Below are positions 1 through 9,004 of a stretch of DNA of 64,000 bases, in pieces. Every line of letters starts with the position of its first letter. The stretch's first letter is position 1. The stretch is taken from NCBI RefSeq assembly GCF_019083805.1, contig NZ_JAHRDV010000001.1, forward strand, positions 372,001 through 436,000. The letters run 5' to 3'. The DNA comes from Acetobacter estunensis. GTDB lineage: Bacteria > Pseudomonadota > Alphaproteobacteria > Acetobacterales > Acetobacteraceae. The translations under genes were made by a program, and so were the position numbers. The notes beneath the pieces are model-generated. The model was not told the DNA's origin. It saw only the letters and a program-made list of their open reading frames with translations, and did not search any database.

Positions 1-182
1 GGGGCACCGGCCTTTTTCTTTTGCGGGGAAGGGAGCCTGCTCGCCACTGGCGAAGCGGGTCGTTCATTCCTACGTGACCGGACAGGGATTTTGCCTGCAC
101 ATAGGGCTTCGGCGTACTTGACGCCCCGCTCTTCAGGCAGGCAAAGCTCGTGTCATTGATTACAGGAAGTTCAGGAACCGCC

Positions 183-1589
183 ATGTCGCCGCGCACGCTC
201 TTCGACAAGATCTGGGCCAACCACGTTGTCGATACCCTCGAGGACGGCACGGCGATCCTCTATATCGACCGGCATCTTGTGCATGAGGTGACGAGCCCTC
301 AGGCTTTCGAGGGGCTACGTCTGGCCGGGCGAAAGCTGCGGCATCCGGAAAACACTATTGCGGTTGTGGACCATAACGTGCCGACGTCCGATCGGACTAA
401 GCCGATCGAGGAAGCAGACAGCCGCAATCAGATCGAGACGCTGGAGCGCAACGTCAAGGAATTCGGTGTTCCGTATTTTCCGCTGCTTTCGGCCAATCAG
501 GGCATCGTGCATGTGGTCGGCCCCGAGCAGGGCATCTCGCTGCCGGGCATGACCATTGTGTGCGGTGACTCCCACACCTCCACCCATGGCGCGATGGGTG
601 CTCTGGCATTCGGTATCGGTACGTCCGAGGTCGAGCATGTGATGGCGACGCAGACCATCCTGCAAAAGCCCGCCAAGAACATGAAGATCGCCGTAGACGG
701 CACTCTTGCTCCGGGCGTGACGGCCAAGGATGTGGTACTGGCCATCATCGGCAAGATCGGCACGGCGGGTGGCACGGGGCATGTGATCGAGTTCACAGGT
801 TCGGCCATTCGTGGGCTGGACATGGCCGGGCGCATGACCGTGTGTAACATGGCCATTGAGGCCGGTGCGCGCGCGGGCCTGATTGCACCGGACGAGACGA
901 CGTTTGAGTATGTGAGGGGACGCCGGTTCGCGCCCAAAGGTGCGGATTTCGACGCTGCTGTGGCGTATTGGAAGACGCTGGTGGCCGATGAGGGAGCAGT
1001 GTACGACACCGAAGTCACTCTGCGGGCCGAGGAGATCGAGCCTTGTCTGACATGGGGCACCAGCCCCGAGACGGTGCTGTCGATCAATGCCACGATCCCC
1101 GATCCTGCCGATGAGCCGGATGAGGCCAAGCGCGCGCAGTTGCAGCGGATGCTGGACTATATGGACCTCAAGGCGGGCGCGAAGATCGCGGGCACGCCGG
1201 TCGATGTAGTGTTCATCGGTTCCTGCACCAACAGCCGCATCGAAGATCTGCGCGCTGCTGCATCCATCGCTGCGGGTCGCAAGGTGGCAGACGGTGTGCG
1301 GGCGATGATCGTGCCGGGTTCAGGGCTGGTAAAGGCACAGGCGGAAGAGGAAGGGCTGGACCGCATCTTCCTCGATGCAGGCTTTGAATGGCGTGAGGCT
1401 GGCTGCTCCATGTGTCTGGGCATGAATCCGGACAAGCTGACGCCGGGTCAGCGCTGTGCGTCCACATCCAACCGCAATTTTGAGGGACGGCAAGGACCGG
1501 GTGGACGCACGCACCTGCTCTCACCTGCGATGGCCGCCGCCGCCGCTGTGACGGGTGTGCTGACCGACGCCCGCGAACTGAACGCCTGA
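183..1589 (+). CDS. leuC: 3-isopropylmalate dehydratase large subunit
   Basis: LeuC is the 4Fe-4S aconitase-fold subunit that, with LeuD, isomerises 2-isopropylmalate to 3-isopropylmalate in leucine synthesis in the cytoplasm. The 468-residue product has the family length. The cluster ligands are visible as Cys348 (GSCTNSR) and Cys408/Cys411 (AGCSMCLG), and the [13 protein letters not shown] active-site block lies near residue 130. I chose ATG 183 because the family begins close to [11 protein letters not shown] and AGGAAG-like purines lie upstream. An in-frame GTG at 150 would add 11 unlikely residues. leuD follows after 23 bp, so the two are surely one operon. No leader peptide or attenuator was recognised in the 182 bp upstream. 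Confidence 0.97.
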   Translation: MSPRTLFDKIWANHVVDTLEDGTAILYIDRHLVHEVTSPQAFEGLRLAGRKLRHPENTIAVVDHNVPTSDRTKPIEEADSRNQIETLERNVKEFGVPYFPLLSANQGIVHVVGPEQGISLPGMTIVCGDSHTSTHGAMGALAFGIGTSEVEHVMATQTILQKPAKNMKIAVDGTLAPGVTAKDVVLAIIGKIGTAGGTGHVIEFTGSAIRGLDMAGRMTVCNMAIEAGARAGLIAPDETTFEYVRGRRFAPKGADFDAAVAYWKTLVADEGAVYDTEVTLRAEEIEPCLTWGTSPETVLSINATIPDPADEPDEAKRAQLQRMLDYMDLKAGAKIAGTPVDVVFIGSCTNSRIEDLRAAASIAAGRKVADGVRAMIVPGSGLVKAQAEEEGLDRIFLDAGFEWREAGCSMCLGMNPDKLTPGQRCASTSNRNFEGRQGPGGRTHLLSPAMAAAAAVTGVLTDARELNA

Positions 1590-1612
1590 TCCCGGCAGAA
1601 GGACCGACCACG

Positions 1613-2233
1613 ATGGAAAAGTTTACGACCCTCACGGCCATCGCAGCGCCTCTGCCTGAGGCTAATATCGACACGGACAAGATCATTCCCGCGCGTTTTC
1701 TCAAGACGACGAAGCGCACGGGACTGGGTGTCCATGCCTTTGACGGGATGCGTTACCGTCCGGATGGTTCTGAGAACCTGGACTTCGTGCTGAACAAGGA
1801 GCCGTATCGCAAGGCACAGATCCTCATCACGCATGAGAACTTCGGCTGCGGTTCATCGCGTGAGCACGCGCCTTGGGCGTTGCTGGATTTTGGTATTCGC
1901 TGTGTGATTGCGCCGACATTCGCCGACATTTTCTTCAACAACAGCTTCAAGAACGGCATCCTGCCGATCCGTCTGCCGCGTGAGGTCTGCGATGAACTGA
2001 TGAAGGATGCGACGCAGGGAGCGAACAGTCGCATTACTGTCAATTTGGAAAGTCAGGTTGTGGTGCGTCCGGATGGAGAAGAGATTCCCTTCGAGATCGA
2101 CCCGCTGCGCAAGCATCTGTTGCTGGAGGGGCTGGACGATATTGGCCAGACGCTTAAGCGGGAAGGGGCGATTGAGGCGTTTGAGGCGAAGCGGGCCAAG
2201 GACGAGCCTTGGTTTCCGAAGATTGCGGTGTGA
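1613..2233 (+). CDS. leuD: 3-isopropylmalate dehydratase small subunit
   Basis: LeuD supplies the swivelling domain that completes the isopropylmalate isomerase active site on LeuC. The 206-residue product is of normal length and shows the conserved [15 protein letters not shown] start block and the [14 protein letters not shown] loop. It begins 23 bp after leuC and ends directly on a strong intrinsic terminator, so leuCD form a two-gene unit here. leuB and leuA are not in the window. Confidence 0.97.
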   Translation: MEKFTTLTAIAAPLPEANIDTDKIIPARFLKTTKRTGLGVHAFDGMRYRPDGSENLDFVLNKEPYRKAQILITHENFGCGSSREHAPWALLDFGIRCVIAPTFADIFFNNSFKNGILPIRLPREVCDELMKDATQGANSRITVNLESQVVVRPDGEEIPFEIDPLRKHLLLEGLDDIGQTLKREGAIEAFEAKRAKDEPWFPKIAV

Positions 2234-2262
2234 AAAAGCGGGGCTTTTGCCCCGCTTTTTTT
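2233..2262 (+). terminator. Rho-independent terminator of leuCD
   Basis: A stem with arms AAAGCGGGGC and GCCCCGCTTT closes a TTTT loop and is followed by a T run, starting on the last base of the leuD stop codon. This is a textbook intrinsic terminator. Confidence 0.93.
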
Positions 2263-2336
2263 ATGTCTGGATTGAGGGGAGAGCGGAATGTCTGCTTCTG
2301 GTGGCCATTTGATGGAATCTAACTGACAGCGTTTAA

Positions 2337-2723
2337 CTAGTAGTCTTTGAAGATTATTTTTATTAAATAAATAAAAATAATAAATATAGCTGCATTTCCT
2401 ATCGCAATAAATATAAAACCAATAATGCTTTGTTTTGTTGTTATATCTTGAGAAAAACTCGCTGATGAAAACATTAAAGTTGATATGGTGAGAAGTGATG
2501 TGATGTTAATTTTTACGTTGTCTTTTTCCAGCGTGAAGCAATTTAGGCAGTATAATCCTGTGTATAAACCAAGAATTATTGCTGTTGTTTTTGAGTAATT
2601 GCTTATTTGTTCAGATTGAATAAAAATACCTGCCGTTATGAATGATATGAAATTAAAAATTGTCCAAGACAATATAAAAACACACGCTAAAAAATTTAAG
2701 TAAATAGGATAGTTTCTTCTCAT
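2337..2723 (-). CDS. AT-rich orphan membrane protein
   Basis: I do not recognise a family. The 128-residue product is almost entirely hydrophobic, with about four predicted membrane segments (near residues 8-30, 43-63, 75-92 and 98-125) joined by short loops and ending in a basic tail. The coding sequence is strikingly AT-rich and uses AAA, ATT and TTT codons unlike all neighbours, which suggests recent transfer. It begins MRRNYPIYLNF at an ATG. It lies between the leuCD terminator and the gabD terminator, so it must have its own promoter. Function unknown. Confidence 0.6.
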   Translation of the reverse strand: MRRNYPIYLNFLACVFILSWTIFNFISFITAGIFIQSEQISNYSKTTAIILGLYTGLYCLNCFTLEKDNVKINITSLLTISTLMFSSASFSQDITTKQSIIGFIFIAIGNAAIFIIFIYLIKIIFKDY

Positions 2724-2853
2724 CCGGCGAACCGTTAATTTTAGAGCTATAATGTGAAGAAATCTAGCCGCTAAGAGCCTGTTTGGAAATACACGCTGGT
2801 CTGTGGTCCGACGTGCGTTTCCTGCGCTTCGGTAATCAAAAACAAACCGAGGT

Positions 2854-2896
2854 CGAGGAGGCTGCGCCTCCTCGTGGGGTTCGGGGCAAAGCCCCG
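2854..2896 (-). terminator. Double hairpin downstream of gabD
   Basis: Two perfect stem-loops stand side by side. The first has arms CGAGGAGGC/GCCTCCTCG (2854-2874) and the second CGGGGC/GCCCCG around AAA (2882-2896). Read on the minus strand they follow the gabD stop and lead into a T-rich stretch (GGTTTGTTTTTG). They most likely end gabD transcription. Similar GC hairpin pairs are common as intergenic repeats in acetic acid bacteria (from memory). Confidence 0.65.
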
Positions 2897-2913
2897 AGAC
2901 GCAAGCCGTCCCC

Positions 2914-4374
2914 TCAGAACTTCAGCCCCGCCATATGCAGCGCCTTGGTCTCAAGGAACTCTTCGATCCCTTCCGCGCCGCCTTCACGGCCAAGCCCGGA
3001 CTGCTTCATGCCACCAAACGGCGCGCACTCCATCGACACGGAGCCGGTGTTCACGCCGACCATGCCGTATTCCAGCGCCTCGCCCACGCGCCATGCACGG
3101 CTCATGTCCTCGGTGTAGAAATAAGCGGCCAGACCGAACTCAGTGTCGTTAGCCATCCGCACGGCCTCGGCTTCGTCCGTGAACTTGAAGATTGGCATGA
3201 CGGGGCCGAATGTTTCTTCACGGAAAATCCGCATGGCGGTCGTAACGCCTTCCAGCACGACGGGCGTGGCAAAGCAGCCATTGGTCTCCAGCGGAGCGCT
3301 GACATAGGACGCGCCTTTGGAGAGCGCGTCCTCCACATGATCGCGCACCTTTTTCACGGCAGCCTCGTTGATCAGCGGCCCCATGGTGTTGCCGTCTTCC
3401 AGGCCGTTACCGACCTTGAATTTGGCCACTTCCTCGCGGATGCGCGCTACGAAGCGATCATGGATGCCCGCCTGCACAAGGATACGGTTGGCGCACACGC
3501 AGGTCTGTCCGGCATTGCGGAACTTGGCGGCGATGGCGCCCGCCACGGCGGCGTCGAGATCGGCATCATCGAACACGAGGAAGGGCGCGTTGCCGCCGAG
3601 TTCAAGGCTCAGACGCTTGATGGTGTCGGCAGACTGTCGCATGAGCAGTGCTCCGACCTGCGTGGAGCCGGTGAAGGACAGCTTGCGCACGGTGTCGCTG
3701 CCTGTCAGCACGGGACCGATTTCCTTGGCTTCACCTGTCACCAATGACATCAAGCCCGCAGGCAGTCCGGCGCGCTCGGCCAGAACGGCCAGCGCAAGGG
3801 CGGAATAGGGCGTCAGTTCGGACGGCTTGAGCACCATGCTGCACCCGGCTGCGAAAGCAGGCCCGCATTTGCGGGTGATCATGGCGTTGGGGAAGTTCCA
3901 CGGGGTGATGGCCGCCGTGGTGCCAACGGGCTGCTTGAGGGTGAGCACGCGGCGATCGGGCTGGTTGGGCGTGATGACCGCGCCGTTGATCCGACGGGCT
4001 TCCTCGGCGAACCACTTGAGGAAGGAGGCGCCGTATTTCACTTCGCCCTTGGCCTCAGCCAGCACCTTGCCCTGTTCGACGGTCATGATGCGGGCGAGAT
4101 CATCCGCGTTGGCCATGATGAGGTCGTGCCACTTCATGAGGATGTCGGCGCGAGCCTCAGGGGCGCGGGTCTTCCACTCTTTCTGGGCGCGATCGGCGGC
4201 CTCGATGGCGCGCTGCGTCTCTTCAGCGGTGCAGGCCGGAATGGTGCCGATGGTCTCGCCGGTGGCCGGGTTGGTCACACTCATCGTCTTGCCCGATGAC
4301 GAGTTGATCCATTCACCAGCGACAAGTGCCTGTTCGCGGAAAAGGGACGGGTCGTTAAGGCCGGTGATGGGCAT
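2914..4374 (-). CDS. gabD: NAD(P)+-dependent succinate-semialdehyde dehydrogenase
   Basis: This aldehyde dehydrogenase oxidises succinate semialdehyde to succinate, feeding the TCA cycle or completing the GABA shunt. The 486-residue product matches GabD in length and sequence. It has the ITPWNFPNAMITRK cofactor region, FTGSTQVG nucleotide-binding motif, LELGGNAPF with the general-base Glu, and GQTCVCANR with the catalytic Cys. In acetic acid bacteria lacking 2-oxoglutarate dehydrogenase subunits, a bypass through this enzyme is known. Whether that applies here cannot be seen. It stands alone, with xth 27 bp upstream on the same strand, so co-transcription is possible. Confidence 0.92.
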   Translation of the reverse strand: MPITGLNDPSLFREQALVAGEWINSSSGKTMSVTNPATGETIGTIPACTAEETQRAIEAADRAQKEWKTRAPEARADILMKWHDLIMANADDLARIMTVEQGKVLAEAKGEVKYGASFLKWFAEEARRINGAVITPNQPDRRVLTLKQPVGTTAAITPWNFPNAMITRKCGPAFAAGCSMVLKPSELTPYSALALAVLAERAGLPAGLMSLVTGEAKEIGPVLTGSDTVRKLSFTGSTQVGALLMRQSADTIKRLSLELGGNAPFLVFDDADLDAAVAGAIAAKFRNAGQTCVCANRILVQAGIHDRFVARIREEVAKFKVGNGLEDGNTMGPLINEAAVKKVRDHVEDALSKGASYVSAPLETNGCFATPVVLEGVTTAMRIFREETFGPVMPIFKFTDEAEAVRMANDTEFGLAAYFYTEDMSRAWRVGEALEYGMVGVNTGSVSMECAPFGGMKQSGLGREGGAEGIEEFLETKALHMAGLKF

Positions 4375-4401
4375 GGGGAAGCTCCGTGTCAGGAAAATGG
4401 A

Positions 4402-5172
4402 TCAGGAAAGGGTGATGACGACCGGCACATGGTCGGAGGGCTGCTCCATGCCGCGCTCATCACGGTCCACCTCGGCGGTGAGAAGCCGTTCGGCGATACG
4501 GGGTGAGAGCAGCATATGGTCGATGCGCAGGCCCATATCGCGGCGGAAGGCGCCCGCCTGATAATCCCAGAAGGTGTAGATCGTCTCTTGCGGATGCAGG
4601 GCGCGGACGGCGTCCGTCAAACCCAGCCAGAGAAGGCGCCGGAAGGCCGCGCGGCTTTCCGGGTGGACGAGGGCATCAGTGGGGGGCAGTGCGCCGGTTG
4701 CGAGATCCTTGTCCGTGGGACAGACGTTGTAATCGCCCGCGAGGATGAAGTCGGTTCCTTCGGCCAGCATGGCTTCGGCGTGGCGGGCAAGGGCGTCGAA
4801 GAACTCCATCTTGCGCGCAAAGCCTGCGGGGCCGCCGGAGTTGCCGTTGGGCAAATAGAGGTTGCCCACGGTCAGGGAGCCATTACGGATTTCGATGAAC
4901 CGTGCGGGTGGTTCCTCCTCACTCAGGCCGGGGAGCTTGCGGGCAAGAACCTCGACAGGGGTGCGCGAGAGGGTGGCGACGCCGTTATACGACTTCTGGC
5001 CGACCACATGCGTCGTGTAGCCGATGGCCTCAAACGCTTCGGTCGGGAACTGATGCGCTTCGCATTTGATCTCCTGAAGAAGCAGGAGATCGGGCTCATT
5101 GCGCTTGAGCCAGTCCAGCACGAGATTCTGCCGCTGGCGAATGGAGTTGACGTTCCACGTCGCGATTTTCAT
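4402..5172 (-). CDS. xth: Exodeoxyribonuclease III (AP endonuclease)
   Basis: ExoIII-type AP endonuclease of base-excision repair: it cuts 5' of abasic sites and has 3'-phosphatase and exonuclease activity. The 256-residue protein shows the whole EEP-fold signature: ATWNVNSIRQR (metal-binding Asn), LLLQEIKCE (metal-binding Glu), GDYNVCPTD (catalytic Asp-Asn) and SDHVPVVI (catalytic Asp-His). It starts at ATG 5172, six bases after the stop of the upstream Fe-S carrier gene, so the two are probably one transcript, with gabD following. Confidence 0.95.
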   Translation of the reverse strand: MKIATWNVNSIRQRQNLVLDWLKRNEPDLLLLQEIKCEAHQFPTEAFEAIGYTTHVVGQKSYNGVATLSRTPVEVLARKLPGLSEEEPPARFIEIRNGSLTVGNLYLPNGNSGGPAGFARKMEFFDALARHAEAMLAEGTDFILAGDYNVCPTDKDLATGALPPTDALVHPESRAAFRRLLWLGLTDAVRALHPQETIYTFWDYQAGAFRRDMGLRIDHMLLSPRIAERLLTAEVDRDERGMEQPSDHVPVVITLS

Positions 5173-5178
5173 CGCCGT

Positions 5179-5523
5179 TCAGCCGGATATGGAGAAGCTG
5201 GTGCCGCACCCGCAGCCCGAGGCGGCGTTGGGGTTGTTCACGGTGAAATGCGCGCCCATGAGCTTGTCCACATAGTCGAGTTCCCCGCCGTCCATCAGGT
5301 CGAGGCTGGCGGGATCCACCGCGACACGAATACCGTGGGCTTCCACTACGAGATCGTCGGGGGCGATTTCGGGGTCGAGCCGGAATTCATACTGGAAGCC
5401 ATTGCAGCCACCCGCGGACACTGCCACACGCAGCGCAGGCGGTGGGCTGACCTCTCCCTTGGAGGCGATGATTTCGGCAATGCGCCGTGCGGCGGCGTCG
5501 GAGACGGAAAAGCTCTGGGTCAT
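5179..5523 (-). CDS. erpA: Fe-S cluster insertion protein, ErpA/IscA family
   Basis: A-type carrier that receives Fe-S clusters and delivers them to apoproteins. The 114-residue protein has the three invariant cysteines of the family: one in VSAGGCNGFQYEF and two in the C-terminal SGCGCGTSF. The single-domain length and C-terminal GCGCG match ErpA/IscA closely. Within the A-type group, ErpA is chosen because the gene is not beside isc or suf genes, but IscA or SufA cannot be excluded. It precedes xth by 6 bp. Confidence 0.88.
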   Translation of the reverse strand: MTQSFSVSDAAARRIAEIIASKGEVSPPPALRVAVSAGGCNGFQYEFRLDPEIAPDDLVVEAHGIRVAVDPASLDLMDGGELDYVDKLMGAHFTVNNPNAASGCGCGTSFSISG

Positions 5524-5566
5524 ACCGGAGATAATGGGCGCGGGAGGCCCGGAATAAAAGAGGAAA

Positions 5567-5597
5567 CGCGCCCTCCTGTGTGTGGAAGGAGGGCGCG
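5567..5597 (-). terminator. Hairpin terminator after glnB
   Basis: An 11-bp GC-rich stem (CGCGCCCTCCT/AGGAGGGCGCG) with a 9-nt loop lies between glnB and the Fe-S carrier gene. On the minus strand it is followed by TTTCCTCTTTT. It probably ends glnB transcription and separates the two genes. Confidence 0.7.
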
Positions 5598-5645
5598 TGT
5601 TTCACAAGAGCGGGAAGAGAGAGGTGAAGGGTGGGGTGATGCCGC

Positions 5646-6089
<444 letters not shown>

Positions 6090-6189
6090 TCACAAAGCAT
6101 GCAAAGAGTTTCATCGCTTGCCGTCGGGCGTGGTTCTGTTCTGTGCTCAATGGCGGAAAAGAGCCAATTTTTGCGAAGAGGTCGCCGGC

Positions 6190-7404
6190 ATGAGCATGTC
6201 CGCACACACTGTCACCGAAGTCGATATCTGCATCATCGGTGCGGGTCCGGTCGGTGCCACGCTGGCCTGTCGTCTGGCGCGTGAAGGCGTACCCGTGGCC
6301 GTAGTGGATCGCGCGGCACTTCCGCCCATGGAAGATCCCGATTTTGACGGGCGGGCCTATGCGATTGCGGCAGGCTCCAAGAACCTTCTCGAAGAGGCGA
6401 GTGTGTGGGAGCGACTGCCGCAGATTCCATGCCCCATTGAGGACATTCTTGTGACCGATGGGCGTCCCGGCGAGCCGCCGTCACCGCTTTCACTGGAGTT
6501 CACTCGTGAGGACTCGAGCCAGCCGTTCGGCTGGATGGCCGAGGCCCGGGCGCTCCGCGTGGCTCTGAACGCGACATTGCACGATGCGCCTTCGGTCACA
6601 CTGCTGGCGCCTGCGGAAGTTGTCATCACGCGAAGCAATGCGGGTGTGGTGGTGCGCGCAAAGGACGGGCGGGAGATCAGGGCGCGCCTGCTTGTGGCAG
6701 CCGATGGTCGAGGCAGCCGGACACGTTCGCAGGCAGGTATCCCCATTACGAAGCTGCCTTATGGTCAGAGCGGAATCGTTTGTGCGATTGCGCACGAACT
6801 GCCGCACGACAATGGTGCGCTGGAGCATTTCCTGCCGGGTGGTCCGTTTGCCCAGTTGCCCATGACCGGCACGGCGGAGCATCCGAACCTGTCAGCCATT
6901 GTGTGGAGTGAAAAGGACGCCATGGCCCAGCGTCTGGCGGCGCTGCCCGACGAGCTTTTCGTGCGGGAACTCAAGCGGCGCATCGGGGACCGGTTGGGTG
7001 ACGTGAAGCCTGTCGGGCGCCGATGGGTCTATCCGCTTTCCGCTCAATATGCCCAGCGTTACACCGCCACGCGGATGGTGCTGGCGGGTGATGCCGCGCA
7101 TGGCATCCACCCTATTGCCGGGCAAGGACTCAACTTGGGTTTCCGCGATGTGATCGCGCTGGCGGATCTGTTGATCGAAACGCACCGTAAGGGGGAGGAT
7201 CCCGGTGCGCCGTCGGTTCTGGCGCGCTATCAACGTCGGTGCCGCCCCACCAACATGCTCATGTTCGTGGCGACCGATGCGCTGGATCGGCTGTTCAGTA
7301 ATGACAATCCTGTGCTGCGACTGGCCCGTGATGTGGGGATTGCCGCCGTGCAACGTATGCCGCGTCTGCGTAAGGCGTTCGTGAAGCATGCGATGGGCGT
7401 GTGA
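6190..7404 (+). CDS. UbiH/UbiF-type FAD-dependent ubiquinone hydroxylase
   Basis: Class A flavoprotein monooxygenase of the ubiquinone-ring hydroxylase family (UbiH/F/I/L/M group). From ATG 6190 it has 404 residues. It carries an N-terminal GxGxxG dinucleotide fold (IIGAGPVGATLACRLAREG), the central DG motif (VAADGRGSRTR) and the C-terminal FAD-ribityl motif GDAAHGIHPIAGQGLNLG typical of ubiquinone hydroxylases. GAAGAG lies at a good distance upstream of ATG 6190, and an in-frame ATG two codons later is an alternative. Which ring position it hydroxylates cannot be told from sequence, since alphaproteobacterial enzymes differ in regioselectivity. It is a single gene followed by the CRISPR remnant. 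Confidence 0.88.
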   Translation: MSMSAHTVTEVDICIIGAGPVGATLACRLAREGVPVAVVDRAALPPMEDPDFDGRAYAIAAGSKNLLEEASVWERLPQIPCPIEDILVTDGRPGEPPSPLSLEFTREDSSQPFGWMAEARALRVALNATLHDAPSVTLLAPAEVVITRSNAGVVVRAKDGREIRARLLVAADGRGSRTRSQAGIPITKLPYGQSGIVCAIAHELPHDNGALEHFLPGGPFAQLPMTGTAEHPNLSAIVWSEKDAMAQRLAALPDELFVRELKRRIGDRLGDVKPVGRRWVYPLSAQYAQRYTATRMVLAGDAAHGIHPIAGQGLNLGFRDVIALADLLIETHRKGEDPGAPSVLARYQRRCRPTNMLMFVATDALDRLFSNDNPVLRLARDVGIAAVQRMPRLRKAFVKHAMGV

Positions 7405-7782
7405 GCGGGCCGTTTCTGTCGGTTTGTATGGGTTGCCTTGAGGTTGGGTTGAGGCGATTATCGAGAGCGTCTTGAGCGGTGGTTTGCTCGGTGGAATCTT
7501 TGACAGCAAAATAGTTGTTTGTTTTTCAGTACTTCTGGGAAGAGTGTTCCCCGCACACGCGGGGATGAACCGCAGATGATTCCGCCTGCAATCAGGCCGG
7601 GACGGTGTTCCTCGCCTATGCGAGGATGAACCATCCGTCATTCTGATGACGGTCCTGTGAACACCTTGGAACTGCGCCAAGGCTCTATCGTATACATATT
7701 ACGACACACGTGACGGGGACGGTCCTCTCACAAGCAGGCACAGGGAGGGCGGGTTCTGTTCAGGCTATGCGGGAAGGAGAGG
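7405..7782. other. Intergenic region with CRISPR remnant
   Basis: This gap of 378 bp holds no convincing gene. From left to right it contains a T/G-rich stretch that could be a CRISPR leader (7405-7543), the two-repeat array (7544-7633), two small hairpins (CCGTCAT/ATGACGG at 7634-7651 and CCTTGG/CCAAGG near 7666-7683) and the untranslated start of the next operon. Confidence 0.6.
7544..7633 (+). CRISPR. Orphan type I-E CRISPR mini-array (2 repeats, 1 spacer)
   Basis: Repeat 1 is 7544-7572 (29 nt, starts GTGTTCCCCGC, ends GGATGAACCG), the spacer is 7573-7604 (32 nt) and repeat 2 is 7605-7633 (29 nt). The repeat form, the 29/32 spacing and the GATGAACC(G) end are those of type I-E arrays such as E. 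coli CRISPR1. Repeat 2 differs at six positions, but the change at position 8 (C to T) is matched by one at position 19 (G to A), which keeps the stem paired. A degenerate last repeat suggests the leader is on the left. There is no cas gene in the window. Confidence 0.82.
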
Positions 7783-8943
7783 GTGGCGGGGGCCATTCTT
7801 CTTGGAGTGCTGATGCATGGGGTCGGGACAGCTTGGGCGCGCACCCCTCCTCCAATCACCGACAATCATGATCCCGGGTTTGGCACGCAAGGAAAGGTCG
7901 AGATCGTTGGCGTGTTACAGGCGCCCGACCCTTCTGGAATTGCCATAATTGACGGGCGGATGTTTCTCAGCTTCCCCAAGCACGATGGCGATCATGCGGG
8001 GCCAGTTCTGGCGGAGTGGAAAGATGGGCGCCTCGTGCCGTTTCCGGCAACGGCCGCGCCAATAGATGCACCGCCCTCTTCTCGACTACTTTCCGTGCAT
8101 GGTCTGACGACCGACACGCAGGGACGACTATGGGGCATTGATGACGGCAAGATAAAAGGGCAGCCAATCCCACCGGGCGGAGCCAAAGTTGTCGGCTTCG
8201 ATGTGCGCTCGGGCAAGCAGATTGCGGCCGTCGTGCTGAAAGAGGCGTTGTTGCCCGGCAGTCATATGAACGATCTGCGCATTGATCTGACTCATGGGGC
8301 GGCTGGCACGGTGTATGTGACCGACAGTTCCTTCGATGGTCATCCCGCACTCGTGGTGGTGGATATTGCGACGGGGCGACAGCGTCGTGTGCTGGAGCAT
8401 GACCGCTCCACGCAGCCGGACCCTGGTTATCAGACTGTTCTGGACGGTCGGGTTCTGAAAGTTGACCGTGAACATCCGACATTTCCCGGCGGAGGTGCTG
8501 ACGGAATCACGCTTTCTCGCGCGTCGGATCGGCTTTATTACGCACCGCTTTCCAGCCGTCGTCTTTACAGTCTCCCGACGGCCCTTTTGGCGGATTTTTC
8601 GAAATCCGATGCTGAACTTGCAGCGGCTGTGAGCGATGAGGGCGAGAAGGGAGCGGCGGACGGACTGGCGAGCGATGCGTGGGGGCGGATTTACACGACT
8701 GCCGCCGATCATGACGCGGTCTTTCGTCGCAATCTGGATGGTTCGTTCGATCTTATCGCATCCGACCCACGCTTTGTCTGGCCGGACGGTATCTTTGCCG
8801 ATGATCGGGCTGTTTATGTCGTGGCCGGTCAATGGTCGCGTCTGCCCCGTTTCCATGATGGAAAAGACCTGCGCCATCCACCTTACCTGATTGCGCGGAT
8901 TGGTATTGCGGCGCCGTCCGAAAAGACACAGTCCGGAAAATGA
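7783..8943 (+). CDS. Secreted MRJP/yellow-family beta-propeller protein
   Basis: The 386-residue product matches the major royal jelly protein/yellow family, six-bladed propellers related to SMP-30/gluconolactonase. It shows the ordered family blocks VHGLTTDTQGRLWGIDDG, MNDLRIDL, VYVTDSS, ADGITLS, LYSLPTALLADF, ADGLASDAWGRIYTT and DPRFVWPDGIF. The N-terminus AGAILLGVLMHGVGTAWA looks like a signal peptide cut after AWA, so the protein is probably periplasmic. The start is unsure: GTG 7783 follows AAGGAG by only 3-4 nt, no other ATG/GTG/TTG exists back to the in-frame stop at 7711, and ATG 7813 would destroy the signal peptide. It is first in an apparent three-gene operon with a cupin and an aldo/keto reductase. 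Substrate unknown. Confidence 0.78.
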   Translation: MAGAILLGVLMHGVGTAWARTPPPITDNHDPGFGTQGKVEIVGVLQAPDPSGIAIIDGRMFLSFPKHDGDHAGPVLAEWKDGRLVPFPATAAPIDAPPSSRLLSVHGLTTDTQGRLWGIDDGKIKGQPIPPGGAKVVGFDVRSGKQIAAVVLKEALLPGSHMNDLRIDLTHGAAGTVYVTDSSFDGHPALVVVDIATGRQRRVLEHDRSTQPDPGYQTVLDGRVLKVDREHPTFPGGGADGITLSRASDRLYYAPLSSRRLYSLPTALLADFSKSDAELAAAVSDEGEKGAADGLASDAWGRIYTTAADHDAVFRRNLDGSFDLIASDPRFVWPDGIFADDRAVYVVAGQWSRLPRFHDGKDLRHPPYLIARIGIAAPSEKTQSGK

Positions 8944-9004
8944 AGTGTGATGGCTCCTGATCGGGATTGAACGGGATCAGGAGCGCTGGAGAGGAGCGAA
9001 AAAG

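Noticed and set aside
315-1834. Several long minus-strand frames opposite leuC and leuD
   Set aside because: They are shadows of well-matched leu genes, with no family likeness and Arg/Pro/Ser-rich random composition.
7644-7690. Possible third CRISPR repeat
   Set aside because: GGTCCTGTGAACACC has only a passing likeness; the stem and the GATGAACC end are absent.
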